Shown here: piece after piece, positions 1 to 5,417 of the stretch
Layout of the letters: each line of letters starts with the position of its first letter
Position numbering within the stretch: the stretch's first letter is position 1
Source of the DNA: DATEJJ01 sp039649115
Lineage (GTDB): Bacteria; Actinomycetota; Actinomycetes; Mycobacteriales; Micromonosporaceae
Assembly (NCBI GenBank): GCA_039649115.1
Contig: JBBWZQ010000013.1
Coordinates: 1-10,582 of the forward strand
Length of the DNA: 10,582 nucleotides
Reading direction: 5' to 3'
Program-made: the position numbers and the translations under genes
Notes under the pieces: model-generated
What the model was told of the DNA's origin: nothing
The model's database searches: none
The model's input: the letters and a program-made list of their open reading frames with translations, nothing else

Positions 1-141
1 GTGTGGGGACCCACGTACCAGGACGAAACCCAGTACCTGCGCCAGTACATGGCCCAACTGCGCCGCAAGCTCGAAGACGACCCGGCCCGACCCAGGCACC
101 TGCTCACCGAACCCGGCATGGGCTACCGCTTGCGCCCCTGA
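1..141 (+). CDS. kdpE: KdpE-type response regulator, C-terminal end (5' truncated)
   Basis: The window opens in frame 1 inside a gene; 46 codons remain before TGA. The peptide begins VWGPTYQDETQYLRQYMAQL and continues with RRKLEDDP, RPRHLLTE and GMGYRL. This is the end of an OmpR/PhoB-type winged-helix DNA-binding domain: recognition helix (YLRQYMAQLRRKLE) and wing hairpin (LLTEPGMGYRL). The VWGP start, the Y-L-R-x-Y-M-x-x-L-R-x-K-L-E pattern and the PARPRHxxTExGxGYR ending are those of KdpE, the DNA-binding partner of the KdpD sensor kinase. KdpE turns on the high-affinity K+ pump KdpFABC. The receiver domain, and presumably kdpD and kdpFABC, lie left of the window. A CPA1 antiporter follows on the same strand after 84 bp, which fits an ion-homeostasis neighbourhood. 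Family identity is firm; KdpE rather than another OmpR-type regulator rests on this short tail. Confidence 0.85.
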   Translation: MWGPTYQDETQYLRQYMAQLRRKLEDDPARPRHLLTEPGMGYRLRP

Positions 142-156
142 CACCGCACGGGCCGG

Positions 157-162
157 TAGGGT
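157..162 (+). promoter_or_regulatory. Possible -10 box for the antiporter gene
   Basis: TAGGGT lies 16 bp after the kdpE stop and matches the TANNNT form common in actinobacterial sigma-70-type promoters. A start would fall near 169, giving a leader of about 57 nt. No acceptable -35 hexamer is found 16-19 bp upstream, so this is weak. The antiporter gene could instead be read through from kdpE. Confidence 0.25.
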
Positions 163-189
163 GTCGGTGGGAGCGCCGGGAAGCCTGGT

Positions 190-205
190 CGGCAACGGGT
201 TGCCG
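190..205. promoter_or_regulatory. 16-bp perfect palindrome before the antiporter RBS
   Basis: CGGCAAC (190-196), two Gs, then GTTGCCG (199-205) form a perfect 7-bp inverted repeat. It sits between the possible -10 box and the Shine-Dalgarno of the antiporter. It could be an operator for a dimeric regulator, or in RNA a 6-bp hairpin with a CGGG loop. The binding factor is unknown. It also covers the first base of the alternative GTG start at 205, which argues against that start. Confidence 0.4.
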
Positions 206-209
206 TGTC

Positions 210-216
210 GGAGAGG
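210..216 (+). promoter_or_regulatory. Ribosome binding site that fixes the antiporter start
   Basis: GGAGAGG is a strong Shine-Dalgarno sequence 9 nt before GTG 226. It lies inside the coding region if GTG 205 is used, so it decides for the shorter protein. Confidence 0.7.
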
Positions 217-225
217 TCTCGTCGG

Positions 226-1752
226 GTGCGCGCTATCGAAGTCGTCCTGCTGCTGGTGGTCCTGGCCACCGCGGTGGCCACCTCCGCGCGGCGGCTGCGG
301 GTACCGGCACCGTCGCTGCTCGTACTGGCCGGCCTGCTGGTCGCCTTCGTGCCCGGGGTACCCACGATCCAGGTCGCGCCGGACGTGGTCAGCGTGGTCG
401 TCCTGCCGCCCCTGCTGTACGCCGCCGGGCAGGACCTGTCCTGGCGCGAGCTGCGCCCGATCTGGCGCCCGGTGACCGTGCTGGCCGTGGGGCTGGTGAT
501 CGCGTCGGCCGCCGCGGTCAGCCTGGTCGCCTCCGTCGTCACGCCGCTGCCGGCGTCCATGGCCTTCGTGCTGGGCGCCGTGCTGGCCAGCACCGACCCG
601 GTCGCGGTCACCGCGCTCGGCCGCCGGCTCGCCCTGCCCGCCCGGCTGCAGGCCCTGATCCAGGCCGAAAGCCTGTTCAACGACGCGACCAGCCTTGTTC
701 TCGTCCGGGTGGCCGTGGCCGCCGCGATCGCGGGTGGCACGGTGTCCTGGAGTCACGGCCTGGCCCAGTTCCTGCTGCTGGCCGGCGGCGGAGCGCTGGG
801 CGGCGCGGCCATCGCCGGCGGCGTCGCGCTGATCCGGCGGCGTACCGAGGACCCGGTGCTGGAGACCGTGATCGCCCTGGTCACCCCGTACGCCTGCTAC
901 GTCGGTGCCGAGGCGCTGCACGTCTCCGGGATCACCGCCGTCGTGGTGGCCAGCGTCATCCTCGCCGGCCAGGTCACCCGGCTGAGCAACGCCGAGATCC
1001 GGCTGCAGGTCCACGCCGTGTACGACACGGTGGTGTTCCTGCTGGAAAGCGTGGTGTTCAGCCTGATCGGGCTGCAACTTCCCGCGCTCATCCGCGCCGC
1101 CGGCCGGCACGAGTGGACCTGGATACCGCAGGCGGCGGCGATCACGGCCACCCTGCTCGCGGTACGGGCCGTCTGGGTGTTCCCGCTGTGGCTGGCGGTA
1201 CCCACCCGCCGCGGTCGCCCGTCCTGGAAGGTACCTGCCGTGGTGTCCTGGGCCGGTGCCCGTGGCGTCCTGCCCCTGGCCGCGGCCCTGTCCATCCCCC
1301 TGACCGCCGGAGACGGCGCCGGATCGACCGCGCGCAACCTGGTCCTGCTGCTGACCACCGCCGTCATCGTCACCACGCTCGTCGTCCAGGGCTTCACGCT
1401 CGGGCCGCTGGTCCGCCGTTCCGGCATCGCCGTGCCCGCCGACCACACGCACACCGAGGCGGGCATCGCCCGGGCCGCCATGTCCCGGGCCGCCCTGCGC
1501 CACCTCGACGAGGTGGCGAGCCTGGACGCGGCGCCCGAGGTGGTGGTCGCCCAGTTGCGGCAGATCGTGCGCTCACGCCGGGGCGGCGCCACCGGGGACG
1601 CCGCCGAACCCACGCTGCGCCAACTGCGCCGCGACCTGATCGCCGTCGAAGCCGCGGAACTTACCCGGCTGTACGAGGACGGGACCATCGGCGCGGACAC
1701 CCGACGCCACCTGCAGCGCCGCCTCGACCTGGAGGAAACAAGCCTCGGATAG
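226..1752 (+). CDS. CPA1-family Na+(K+)/H+ antiporter
   Basis: This 508-residue integral membrane protein exchanges monovalent cations for protons (Na+/H+ exchanger fold, CPA1 family). GTG 226 was chosen because GGAGAGG at 210-216 lies 9 nt ahead. The resulting N-terminus (VRAIEVVLLL) also matches the usual start of bacterial CPA1 proteins, which open directly into the first membrane helix. GTG 205 would add seven polar residues and has no ribosome binding site. Visible motifs are LPPLLYAA in an early helix, ASTDPVAVTALG (D124-P125), the ion-site motif ESLFNDATS (N152-D153) and SWAGARGVLPLAAALSIP (about 341-358). About 12 hydrophobic segments are followed from roughly residue 405 by a charged cytoplasmic tail with an L-x-x-x-Y-E-D-G pattern (TRLYEDG) typical of the long bacterial form. 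Its position after kdpE suggests a role in K+/Na+ and pH balance; which ion it carries cannot be read from the sequence. Confidence 0.92.
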   Translation: MRAIEVVLLLVVLATAVATSARRLRVPAPSLLVLAGLLVAFVPGVPTIQVAPDVVSVVVLPPLLYAAGQDLSWRELRPIWRPVTVLAVGLVIASAAAVSLVASVVTPLPASMAFVLGAVLASTDPVAVTALGRRLALPARLQALIQAESLFNDATSLVLVRVAVAAAIAGGTVSWSHGLAQFLLLAGGGALGGAAIAGGVALIRRRTEDPVLETVIALVTPYACYVGAEALHVSGITAVVVASVILAGQVTRLSNAEIRLQVHAVYDTVVFLLESVVFSLIGLQLPALIRAAGRHEWTWIPQAAAITATLLAVRAVWVFPLWLAVPTRRGRPSWKVPAVVSWAGARGVLPLAAALSIPLTAGDGAGSTARNLVLLLTTAVIVTTLVVQGFTLGPLVRRSGIAVPADHTHTEAGIARAAMSRAALRHLDEVASLDAAPEVVVAQLRQIVRSRRGGATGDAAEPTLRQLRRDLIAVEAAELTRLYEDGTIGADTRRHLQRRLDLEETSLG

Positions 1753-1754
1753 TA

Positions 1755-1783
1755 TTGACATCGATCCATGGGGTTCCTAACTT
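1755..1783 (+). promoter_or_regulatory. Sigma-70-type promoter of the rhamnogalacturonan lyase gene
   Basis: TTGACA (1755-1760) is a perfect -35 hexamer. A 17-bp spacer follows, then TAACTT (1778-1783), a -10 box keeping the key T1, A2 and T6. The -35 box begins three bases after the antiporter stop, so the lyase gene has its own promoter with virtually no spacer from the gene before it. The predicted start point is near 1790, giving a leader of about 149 nt. Confidence 0.7.
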
Positions 1784-1788
1784 GGCAG

Positions 1789-1800
1789 GCAAGCGCTTTC
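1789..1800. promoter_or_regulatory. LacI-family-type operator at the transcription start
   Basis: GCAAGCGCTTTC is a 12-bp near-palindrome around the perfect core AAGCGCTT; one position breaks symmetry with the ideal GAAAGCGCTTTC. This central CG palindrome is the typical site of LacI-family sugar repressors (the CcpA/cre and actinobacterial carbohydrate-regulator type). It covers the predicted start point immediately after the -10 box, where a bound repressor would block initiation. A pectin-derived sugar would be the natural inducer (inference). No LacI-family gene lies in the window, so the regulator is encoded elsewhere. Confidence 0.65.
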
Positions 1801-1938
1801 TTGGCCTCGGTGAGAGGCGCCGTCAGGGCTTCCGGGTCCGCCACGGGTCGCGTTCCGCGCAGCGGGGCGCCCCGCCGCCCCGGGGCCGCCAGCCTGTCCC
1901 CGCGTCCACCCACACCCCGAGCACTGGACGGTTACCGA

Positions 1939-3867
1939 ATGAAACGTATCAAGCCTCCGCCGGGCACTCCACGTCGACCGGCCTGGCGGGACCGCCGGAC
2001 CGTCGCGGCCATCGTGGCCGTGACCGCCACCGTCTCGGCGGCGGGCGTGGTCGGTGTGGTCCGCGCGATGGCTGCCGAGGCACCGGCCTCCGCCGCACCG
2101 GTCGCGGCGGCACCGGTCGCGGCGGCACCGGTCTCGGCGGCTCTGGGCACGACCGAGCGGCTGGACCGGGGTCTGATCAGCATCCGCAACGCCAAGGGAA
2201 ACTTCGTGTCCTGGCGGCTGCTGCGGTCGGACCCGGCCGGTACCGCCTTCAACGTGTACCGGGGCTCGACGAAGGTGAACGCCGCGCCGATCACGACGGC
2301 GACCAGCTACCTGGACGCGGGCGCGCCGGCGGACGCCAGCTACACGGTGCGTGAGGTGACCAACGGCGTCGAGGCCCTGGCCGCGCTCGCGGCGCCGGTG
2401 ACGCCGTTCGCGACCAGCATGGACGTGCCGATCCAGCCGCCGGCCGGCGGGACCACACCGGACGGGGTGTCCTACACGTACGTCGCGAACGACGCGAGCG
2501 TGGGTGACCTGGACGGCGACGGGCAGTACGAGATCGTGCTGAAGTGGGACCCGACCAATGCCAAGGACAACTCCCAGTCCGGGTACACCGGCAACGTCTT
2601 CATCGACGCGTACAAGCTGAACGGCACCCGGCTGTGGCGGATCAACCTCGGTCGCAACATCCGGGCCGGTGCGCACTACACGCAGTTCCAGGTCTTCGAC
2701 TACAACGGGGACGGCAGGGCCGAGGTGGCCATGAAGACCGCCGACGGCACGGTGGACGGCACCGGGAAGGTGATCGGCTCGTCCGCGGCGGACTTCCGCA
2801 ACTCCGCCGGCTACATCCTCGCCGGACCCGAGTACCTGACCATGTTCAACGGGCAGACCGGTGCGGCGATGTCCACGGTGAACTACGACCCGCCGCGGGG
2901 CACGGTGTCGAGCTGGGGTGACTCGTACGGCAACCGGGTGGACCGGTTCCTGGCCGGCACGGCATACCTGGACGGGTCGACGCCCAGCTTGATCATGGCG
3001 CGCGGCTACTACACCCGTACCGTCATCGCGGCGTGGGACTTCCGCAACGGATCGTTGACCAGGCGGTGGACGTTCGACTCGCGCGCCACCCCCGGTGCGG
3101 GCGGTGCGGGCGGCGCGTACGAAGCCGAGGGCAACCACCAGCTGGCCATCGCCGACGTGGACCGGGACGGCCGGGACGAGATCGTGTACGGGTCGATGGC
3201 CGTGGACGACAACGGCACCCCGCTGTGGGCGACGCGGCTGTTCCACGGCGACGCGCTGCACGTGCTGAAGGATCCGAGCATGTCGGACCTGCTCGTGTTC
3301 AAACCGCACGAGCACACCGACCAGCCGGCGACCTCGCTGGTGAATGCCCGTACCGGTGCGGTCGTGGTGCGGCAGGCCTCCTGCGGCTGCGACAACGGTC
3401 GCGGTGCGGCGGACGACATCTACGCCGGCAACCCGGGGCTGGAGTTCTGGTCGGCCGCGGTCGGCGGCCTGTACAACGTGCGGGGCGCGCAGGTAGCCAG
3501 CCGCAAGCCCGGGTCCACCAACTTCGTGGTCTGGTGGGACGGCGACGCCACCCGGGAACTGCTCGACGGGACGCACATCGACAAGTACGGCACCAGCGGC
3601 GACACCCGCCTGCTCACCGCCAGCGGCGTGCACTCCAACAACGGCACCAAGTCCACACCGTCGCTGTCCGCGGACATCCTCGGCGACTGGCGTGAGGAGG
3701 TCATCTGGCCGACCACCGACAACCGTGCCCTGCGCATCTACTCGACGACCGACTCCACCTCGATATCCCGGCCCTCGCTGATGCAGGACCGGATGTACCG
3801 GGAGGCCGTGGCCTGGCAGAACACCGCCTACAACCAGCCACCGCACCCCAGCTTCTCGATCGGCTGA
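1939..3867 (+). CDS. Secreted rhamnogalacturonan lyase, polysaccharide lyase family 11
   Basis: This 642-residue exported enzyme would cleave rhamnogalacturonan I, the branched backbone of pectin, by beta-elimination (YesW/YesX family, PL11). ATG 1939 begins a signal sequence: a basic n-region with two RR pairs, a hydrophobic stretch from about 25 to 45, and a likely AMA-AEA cleavage site near residue 47. Sec or Tat export is unresolved. A short Ala/Pro linker follows, then a beta-sandwich domain (about 70-160) and the beta-propeller catalytic domain to the C-terminus. Ca2+-binding-type loops are DLDGDG (190-195), DYNGDG (254-259) and DVDRDG (406-411). The HSNNGTKS segment (565-572) and the ending NTAYNQPPHPSF (628-639) are PL11 hallmarks. 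The 60-residue spacing from N568 to N628 matches, as I recall it, that of YesW active-site residues N532 and N592. There is no carbohydrate-binding module after the propeller. The in-frame ATG at 1768 lies inside the promoter and cannot be the start. Confidence 0.93.
   Translation: MKRIKPPPGTPRRPAWRDRRTVAAIVAVTATVSAAGVVGVVRAMAAEAPASAAPVAAAPVAAAPVSAALGTTERLDRGLISIRNAKGNFVSWRLLRSDPAGTAFNVYRGSTKVNAAPITTATSYLDAGAPADASYTVREVTNGVEALAALAAPVTPFATSMDVPIQPPAGGTTPDGVSYTYVANDASVGDLDGDGQYEIVLKWDPTNAKDNSQSGYTGNVFIDAYKLNGTRLWRINLGRNIRAGAHYTQFQVFDYNGDGRAEVAMKTADGTVDGTGKVIGSSAADFRNSAGYILAGPEYLTMFNGQTGAAMSTVNYDPPRGTVSSWGDSYGNRVDRFLAGTAYLDGSTPSLIMARGYYTRTVIAAWDFRNGSLTRRWTFDSRATPGAGGAGGAYEAEGNHQLAIADVDRDGRDEIVYGSMAVDDNGTPLWATRLFHGDALHVLKDPSMSDLLVFKPHEHTDQPATSLVNARTGAVVVRQASCGCDNGRGAADDIYAGNPGLEFWSAAVGGLYNVRGAQVASRKPGSTNFVVWWDGDATRELLDGTHIDKYGTSGDTRLLTASGVHSNNGTKSTPSLSADILGDWREEVIWPTTDNRALRIYSTTDSTSISRPSLMQDRMYREAVAWQNTAYNQPPHPSFSIG
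2095..2139 (+). repeat. Three tandem 15-bp repeats in the lyase linker
   Basis: GCACCGGTCGCGGCG occurs at 2095-2109 and 2110-2124, and with one change (GTC TCG) at 2125-2139. In frame these encode APVAA, APVAA, APVSA (residues 53-67) between the signal peptide and the first folded domain. Copy number of such a unit can vary by slippage without breaking the frame. It is probably a flexible linker. Confidence 0.85.
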
Positions 3868-3877
3868 GCGAACGGCG

Positions 3878-3909
3878 GGAGGGGGCGGTGCACCTGCGGC
3901 GCCCCCTCC
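3878..3909. terminator. Hairpin between convergent genes, probable bidirectional terminator
   Basis: GGAGGGGGCG (3878-3887) pairs perfectly with CGCCCCCTCC (3900-3909), giving a 10-bp GC-rich stem with a 12-nt loop. It lies in the 45-bp gap between the lyase stop (3867) and the end of the minus-strand exchanger gene (3913), where a terminator is needed for both. There is no T-tract on either side, as is common for actinobacterial hairpin terminators. Confidence 0.65.
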
Positions 3910-3912
3910 GCG

Positions 3913-4962
3913 TCAGCTGAGGATGCCGGCCAGAGCGGCGGCGAAGGCCAGGTAGAACAGGGCCGCCATCGACAGGGTTCTGGGGTTGAGCCGCCCGGCC
4001 CGGGCCACGAGGAGCAGGTAGCCGATCGCGGCCATGGTGACCAGCCCGGCGGTCAGCAGCGTGGCGTCGAACCGCCACGGGGTGAACAGCAGCCCGAGAC
4101 CCGAGGGCACGGTGGCCTGGATCATCATCGCGCCCGAGACGTTGGCCAGTGCCAGGGGTGTCTTGCCCTGGCGTACCCAGATGACGGCGTTCATGATCTC
4201 GGGCAGTTCGGTGGCGATCGGGGACAGCAGCAGCGCGGTGGCCGCCGCCGGCAGGCCGAGCATCGGCCCGACCGCGTCGAGCTGGCGTACGAACAGCTGC
4301 GACGCGGCGAAGATCACCGCCAGGGTGACGATCGTCTGGACGAGTACCGCCCAGGTCGACGGCCTGGCCCGGTGGCGTTGCAGCAGCAGCGGCGCGAGTT
4401 CCCCGGCGTCGCCGCGGTCCCCGTCGCGGCGCAGCTCCCGCCAGAAGTACACGCCGTAGGCGGCGAAGAACGCGAGCCCGAGCCACGGCTTGACCGCGAA
4501 CGCGACCAGGCCGAGGGCGACCTTGACGATGAAGATGACGAGGAACCAGGTCTGGTCCCGGGCCAGCTTCCGCTCGTCACCCAGGCCCTGGTCCTCTGGC
4601 GCCGGCCCGGGGGCGGGACCGACACCGCCGGCGGGCACCGCCACGCCGGCGCGGTCGCGGGTGCGGCGGCGGGCCAGCAGCATCGCGCCGGTGACCCCGT
4701 AGGCGATCGTGGCCAACACCAGCGGGCCGCCCATCGCCGCACCCACCCCGATGTCCTTGCTGGCAGGTCCGGAACCGAACACGACGGCGACGAAGGTGAC
4801 CACGCTTTCCGGCAGCGCCGTGCCGAACGCGGCGAGGATGGTACCCACGGCGAGAGTGCCGACATTGAGCCGGTGGCCCAGCCACTCCACGGCGTTGACG
4901 AACCACTCGCACGACAGGTAGATCAGGGCCGCGCAGACGATCAGCAACAGGACATGCCACAT
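3913..4962 (-). CDS. CaCA-family cation exchanger, probably Mn2+-responsive
   Basis: This 349-residue membrane protein of the Ca2+/cation antiporter superfamily (sodium/calcium exchanger fold) has the two inverted alpha repeats. Alpha-1 is GTILAAFGTALPESVV (E52 in the G-T-A-L-P-E motif) followed by GVGAAMGGPLVLATIAYG. Alpha-2 is LLLSPIATELPEIMNAV (E252 and E255) followed by LANVSGAMMIQATVPSG. Each half has about five hydrophobic helices. Between them lies a Pro/Gly-rich charged loop (about 97-137), and a second charged loop is at 175-203. The start ATG 4962 has AGGAAGGGAA at 4982-4973 with a 10-nt gap. The usual substrate in this family is Ca2+, exchanged for Na+ or H+. Here the leader contains a yybP-ykoY Mn2+ riboswitch, which usually controls metal exporters, so Mn2+ efflux is the more likely physiological role (inference). 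The gene is a single unit, convergent with the lyase gene. Confidence 0.9.
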   Translation of the reverse strand: MWHVLLLIVCAALIYLSCEWFVNAVEWLGHRLNVGTLAVGTILAAFGTALPESVVTFVAVVFGSGPASKDIGVGAAMGGPLVLATIAYGVTGAMLLARRRTRDRAGVAVPAGGVGPAPGPAPEDQGLGDERKLARDQTWFLVIFIVKVALGLVAFAVKPWLGLAFFAAYGVYFWRELRRDGDRGDAGELAPLLLQRHRARPSTWAVLVQTIVTLAVIFAASQLFVRQLDAVGPMLGLPAAATALLLSPIATELPEIMNAVIWVRQGKTPLALANVSGAMMIQATVPSGLGLLFTPWRFDATLLTAGLVTMAAIGYLLLVARAGRLNPRTLSMAALFYLAFAAALAGILS

Positions 4963-4972
4963 GGCTCAGGCG

Positions 4973-4997
4973 TTCCCTTCCTACGCCGCGCGTAGGA
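4973..4997 (-). promoter_or_regulatory. Shine-Dalgarno and hairpin overlapping it, exchanger gene
   Basis: On the minus strand TCCTACGC (4997-4990), a 3-nt CGC loop region and GCGTAGGA (4986-4979) form a perfect 8-bp hairpin. Its 3' arm ends with the AGGA of the Shine-Dalgarno AGGAAGGGAA (4982-4973). The stem therefore covers the upstream half of the ribosome binding site, and AGGGA remains outside it. A second possible pairing, GGCTC (5000-4996) with GAGCC (4967-4963) just before ATG, competes with this stem. Together with the aptamer upstream this looks like part of an expression platform. Confidence 0.5.
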
Positions 4998-5014
4998 GCC
5001 GCATCCGGAAATCC

Positions 5015-5065
5015 CGAGACCTCGACCCCCACGGCGACACACGTCACCAACGGTCGAAGGTCTCG
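5015..5065 (-). promoter_or_regulatory. Anti-aptamer stem of the riboswitch (possible terminator)
   Basis: On the minus strand CGAGACCTTCGACC (5065-5052), the 3' end of the aptamer, is complementary to GGTCGAGGTCTCG (5027-5015). They form 13 pairs with a single bulged U and a 24-nt loop. This stem uses the same bases that form the P1 helix and the conserved L3 loop of the Mn2+ aptamer, so the two folds exclude each other. Without ligand the long stem should form, either as a terminator without U-tract or as a step toward hiding the ribosome binding site. With Mn2+ the aptamer should win. Confidence 0.6.
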
Positions 5066-5148
5066 TCCACCCCGCCAGGGGCCCGGCCACCGGGAACCAC
5101 CAGGGTTCCAGCATGTCGATGACCGGTGAGAGGGACTACTCCCCTTCG
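5055..5148 (-). ncRNA. yybP-ykoY manganese riboswitch aptamer
   Basis: Read on the minus strand, the leader contains the two conserved internal loops of this class. L1 is GGGGAGTAG (5144-5136). The L3 side is GACGAGACCTTCG (5067-5055), matching the consensus GGCGAGACCUUUGCC type. The middle segment CATCGACATGCTGG (5121-5108) matches the conserved GUC-x-x-CAUACUG-like stretch. P1 is perfect: CGAAGG (5148-5143) pairs with CCTTCG (5060-5055). Inside are the hairpins GGAACC/GGTTCC (5109-5104 with 5098-5093) and CCCC/GGGG. The RNA class binds Mn2+ and usually turns on metal exporters when manganese is high. Length (about 94 nt) and position (93 nt before the exchanger ATG) fit. The call rests on motif recall without a covariance-model search. 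Confidence 0.85.
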
Positions 5149-5154
5149 GCGGCG

Positions 5155-5160
5155 ATCATA
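5155..5160 (-). promoter_or_regulatory. -10 box of the riboswitch/exchanger transcript
   Basis: TATGAT on the minus strand (one mismatch to TATAAT) ends 6 nt before the P1 helix of the aptamer, so transcription would begin at or next to the first paired base (about 5148). This exact fit supports both calls. No convincing -35 hexamer is seen at 16-18 bp; the region upstream is G/C-rich. Confidence 0.55.
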
Positions 5161-5196
5161 CCCGATCCGAGCCGACCGGGCTTCGACCGTTCCGCG

Positions 5197-5353
5197 CCCG
5201 TGGTCCGGGCCCGCGAGGACCGGGGTGATGCCACCGGGGGCACGGCCCGGCCCCTCGCCGACCTCCTGCCGCAGGGGACGACTGGTCGAGGTGGCGGACA
5301 GTTACACACTCATCCCGCTGGACCAGCCGGCAAGGCTCGCCGAGGTCATCCGG
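5197..5353 (+). pseudogene. Frameshifted C-terminal remnant of an alpha/beta hydrolase
   Basis: Translating across frames gives PVVRAREDR (5197-5223), then after one extra base VMPP (5225-5236), then HG (5241-5246), then RPLADLLPQG (5248-5277), then after one extra base at 5278 RLVEVADSYTLIPLDQPARL and AEVIR (5279-5353). Joined, this resembles the end of actinobacterial alpha/beta-fold hydrolases (W-A-x-E-D-R-V-M-P-P-E-H-G, then L-L-P-x-G-R-L-V-E, then D-S-Y-T-L-I-P-L-D-Q-P), which holds the last catalytic-triad region. At least three small indels and a W-to-R change are needed. The rest of the gene is absent: the riboswitch promoter begins 37 bp upstream. No function is expected. The family match is from memory. 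Confidence 0.6.
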
Positions 5354-5368
5354 CCCGCTTGCCGGATG
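5347..5368. promoter_or_regulatory. 8-bp inverted repeat overlapping the padR -35 box
   Basis: CATCCGGC (5347-5354) and GCCGGATG (5361-5368) are perfect inverted repeats with a 6-nt centre. The right arm covers TTGCCG, the proposed -35 hexamer. It may be a second operator in the PadR promoter, or a weak hairpin left at the end of the hydrolase remnant. Confidence 0.35.
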
Positions 5369-5387
5369 GCTATATACCCAGTATCAT
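5359..5387 (+). promoter_or_regulatory. Promoter of the PadR-ABC operon
   Basis: TTGCCG (5359-5364), a 17-bp spacer and TATCAT (5382-5387, 5 of 6 matches to TATAAT) make a good sigma-70-type promoter. The predicted start is near 5394, leaving a leader of about 24 nt before ATG 5418. The -10 box is inside the inverted repeat at 5381-5401. Confidence 0.65.
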
Positions 5388-5401
5388 CCTTGGCATGATA
5401 C
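5381..5401. promoter_or_regulatory. Probable PadR operator (autoregulation site)
   Basis: GTATCAT (5381-5387), seven bases, then ATGATAC (5395-5401) is a perfect inverted repeat. It covers the -10 box and start point of the padR promoter. PadR-family dimers bind AT-containing dyads of this size in front of their own genes, so the repressor encoded 17 bp downstream is the obvious candidate to bind here. A direct repeat of ATACGTG (5398-5404 and 5406-5412) abuts the right arm. Confidence 0.65.
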
Positions 5402-5417
5402 GTGAATACGTGGCGTC

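Noticed and set aside
1768..1938. 57-codon N-terminal extension of the lyase from ATG 1768
   Set aside because: This ATG lies between the -35 and -10 boxes of the lyase promoter, and the extension would put a non-signal sequence ahead of an obvious signal peptide.
3..2354. 783-codon open frame on the plus strand
   Set aside because: It runs through the kdpE end, the antiporter and the start of the lyase in another frame. Its product is low-complexity Arg/Pro/Gly-rich with no recognisable domain, as expected of a GC-rich shadow frame.
1777..3846. 689-codon open frame on the minus strand
   Set aside because: It is antisense to the clearly identified PL11 lyase and encodes a His/Arg/Val-rich sequence without domains.
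4372..4995. 207-codon open frame on the plus strand opposite the exchanger
   Set aside because: It is Glu/Arg/Gly-rich and antisense to a membrane protein with clear alpha repeats, so it is a shadow frame.
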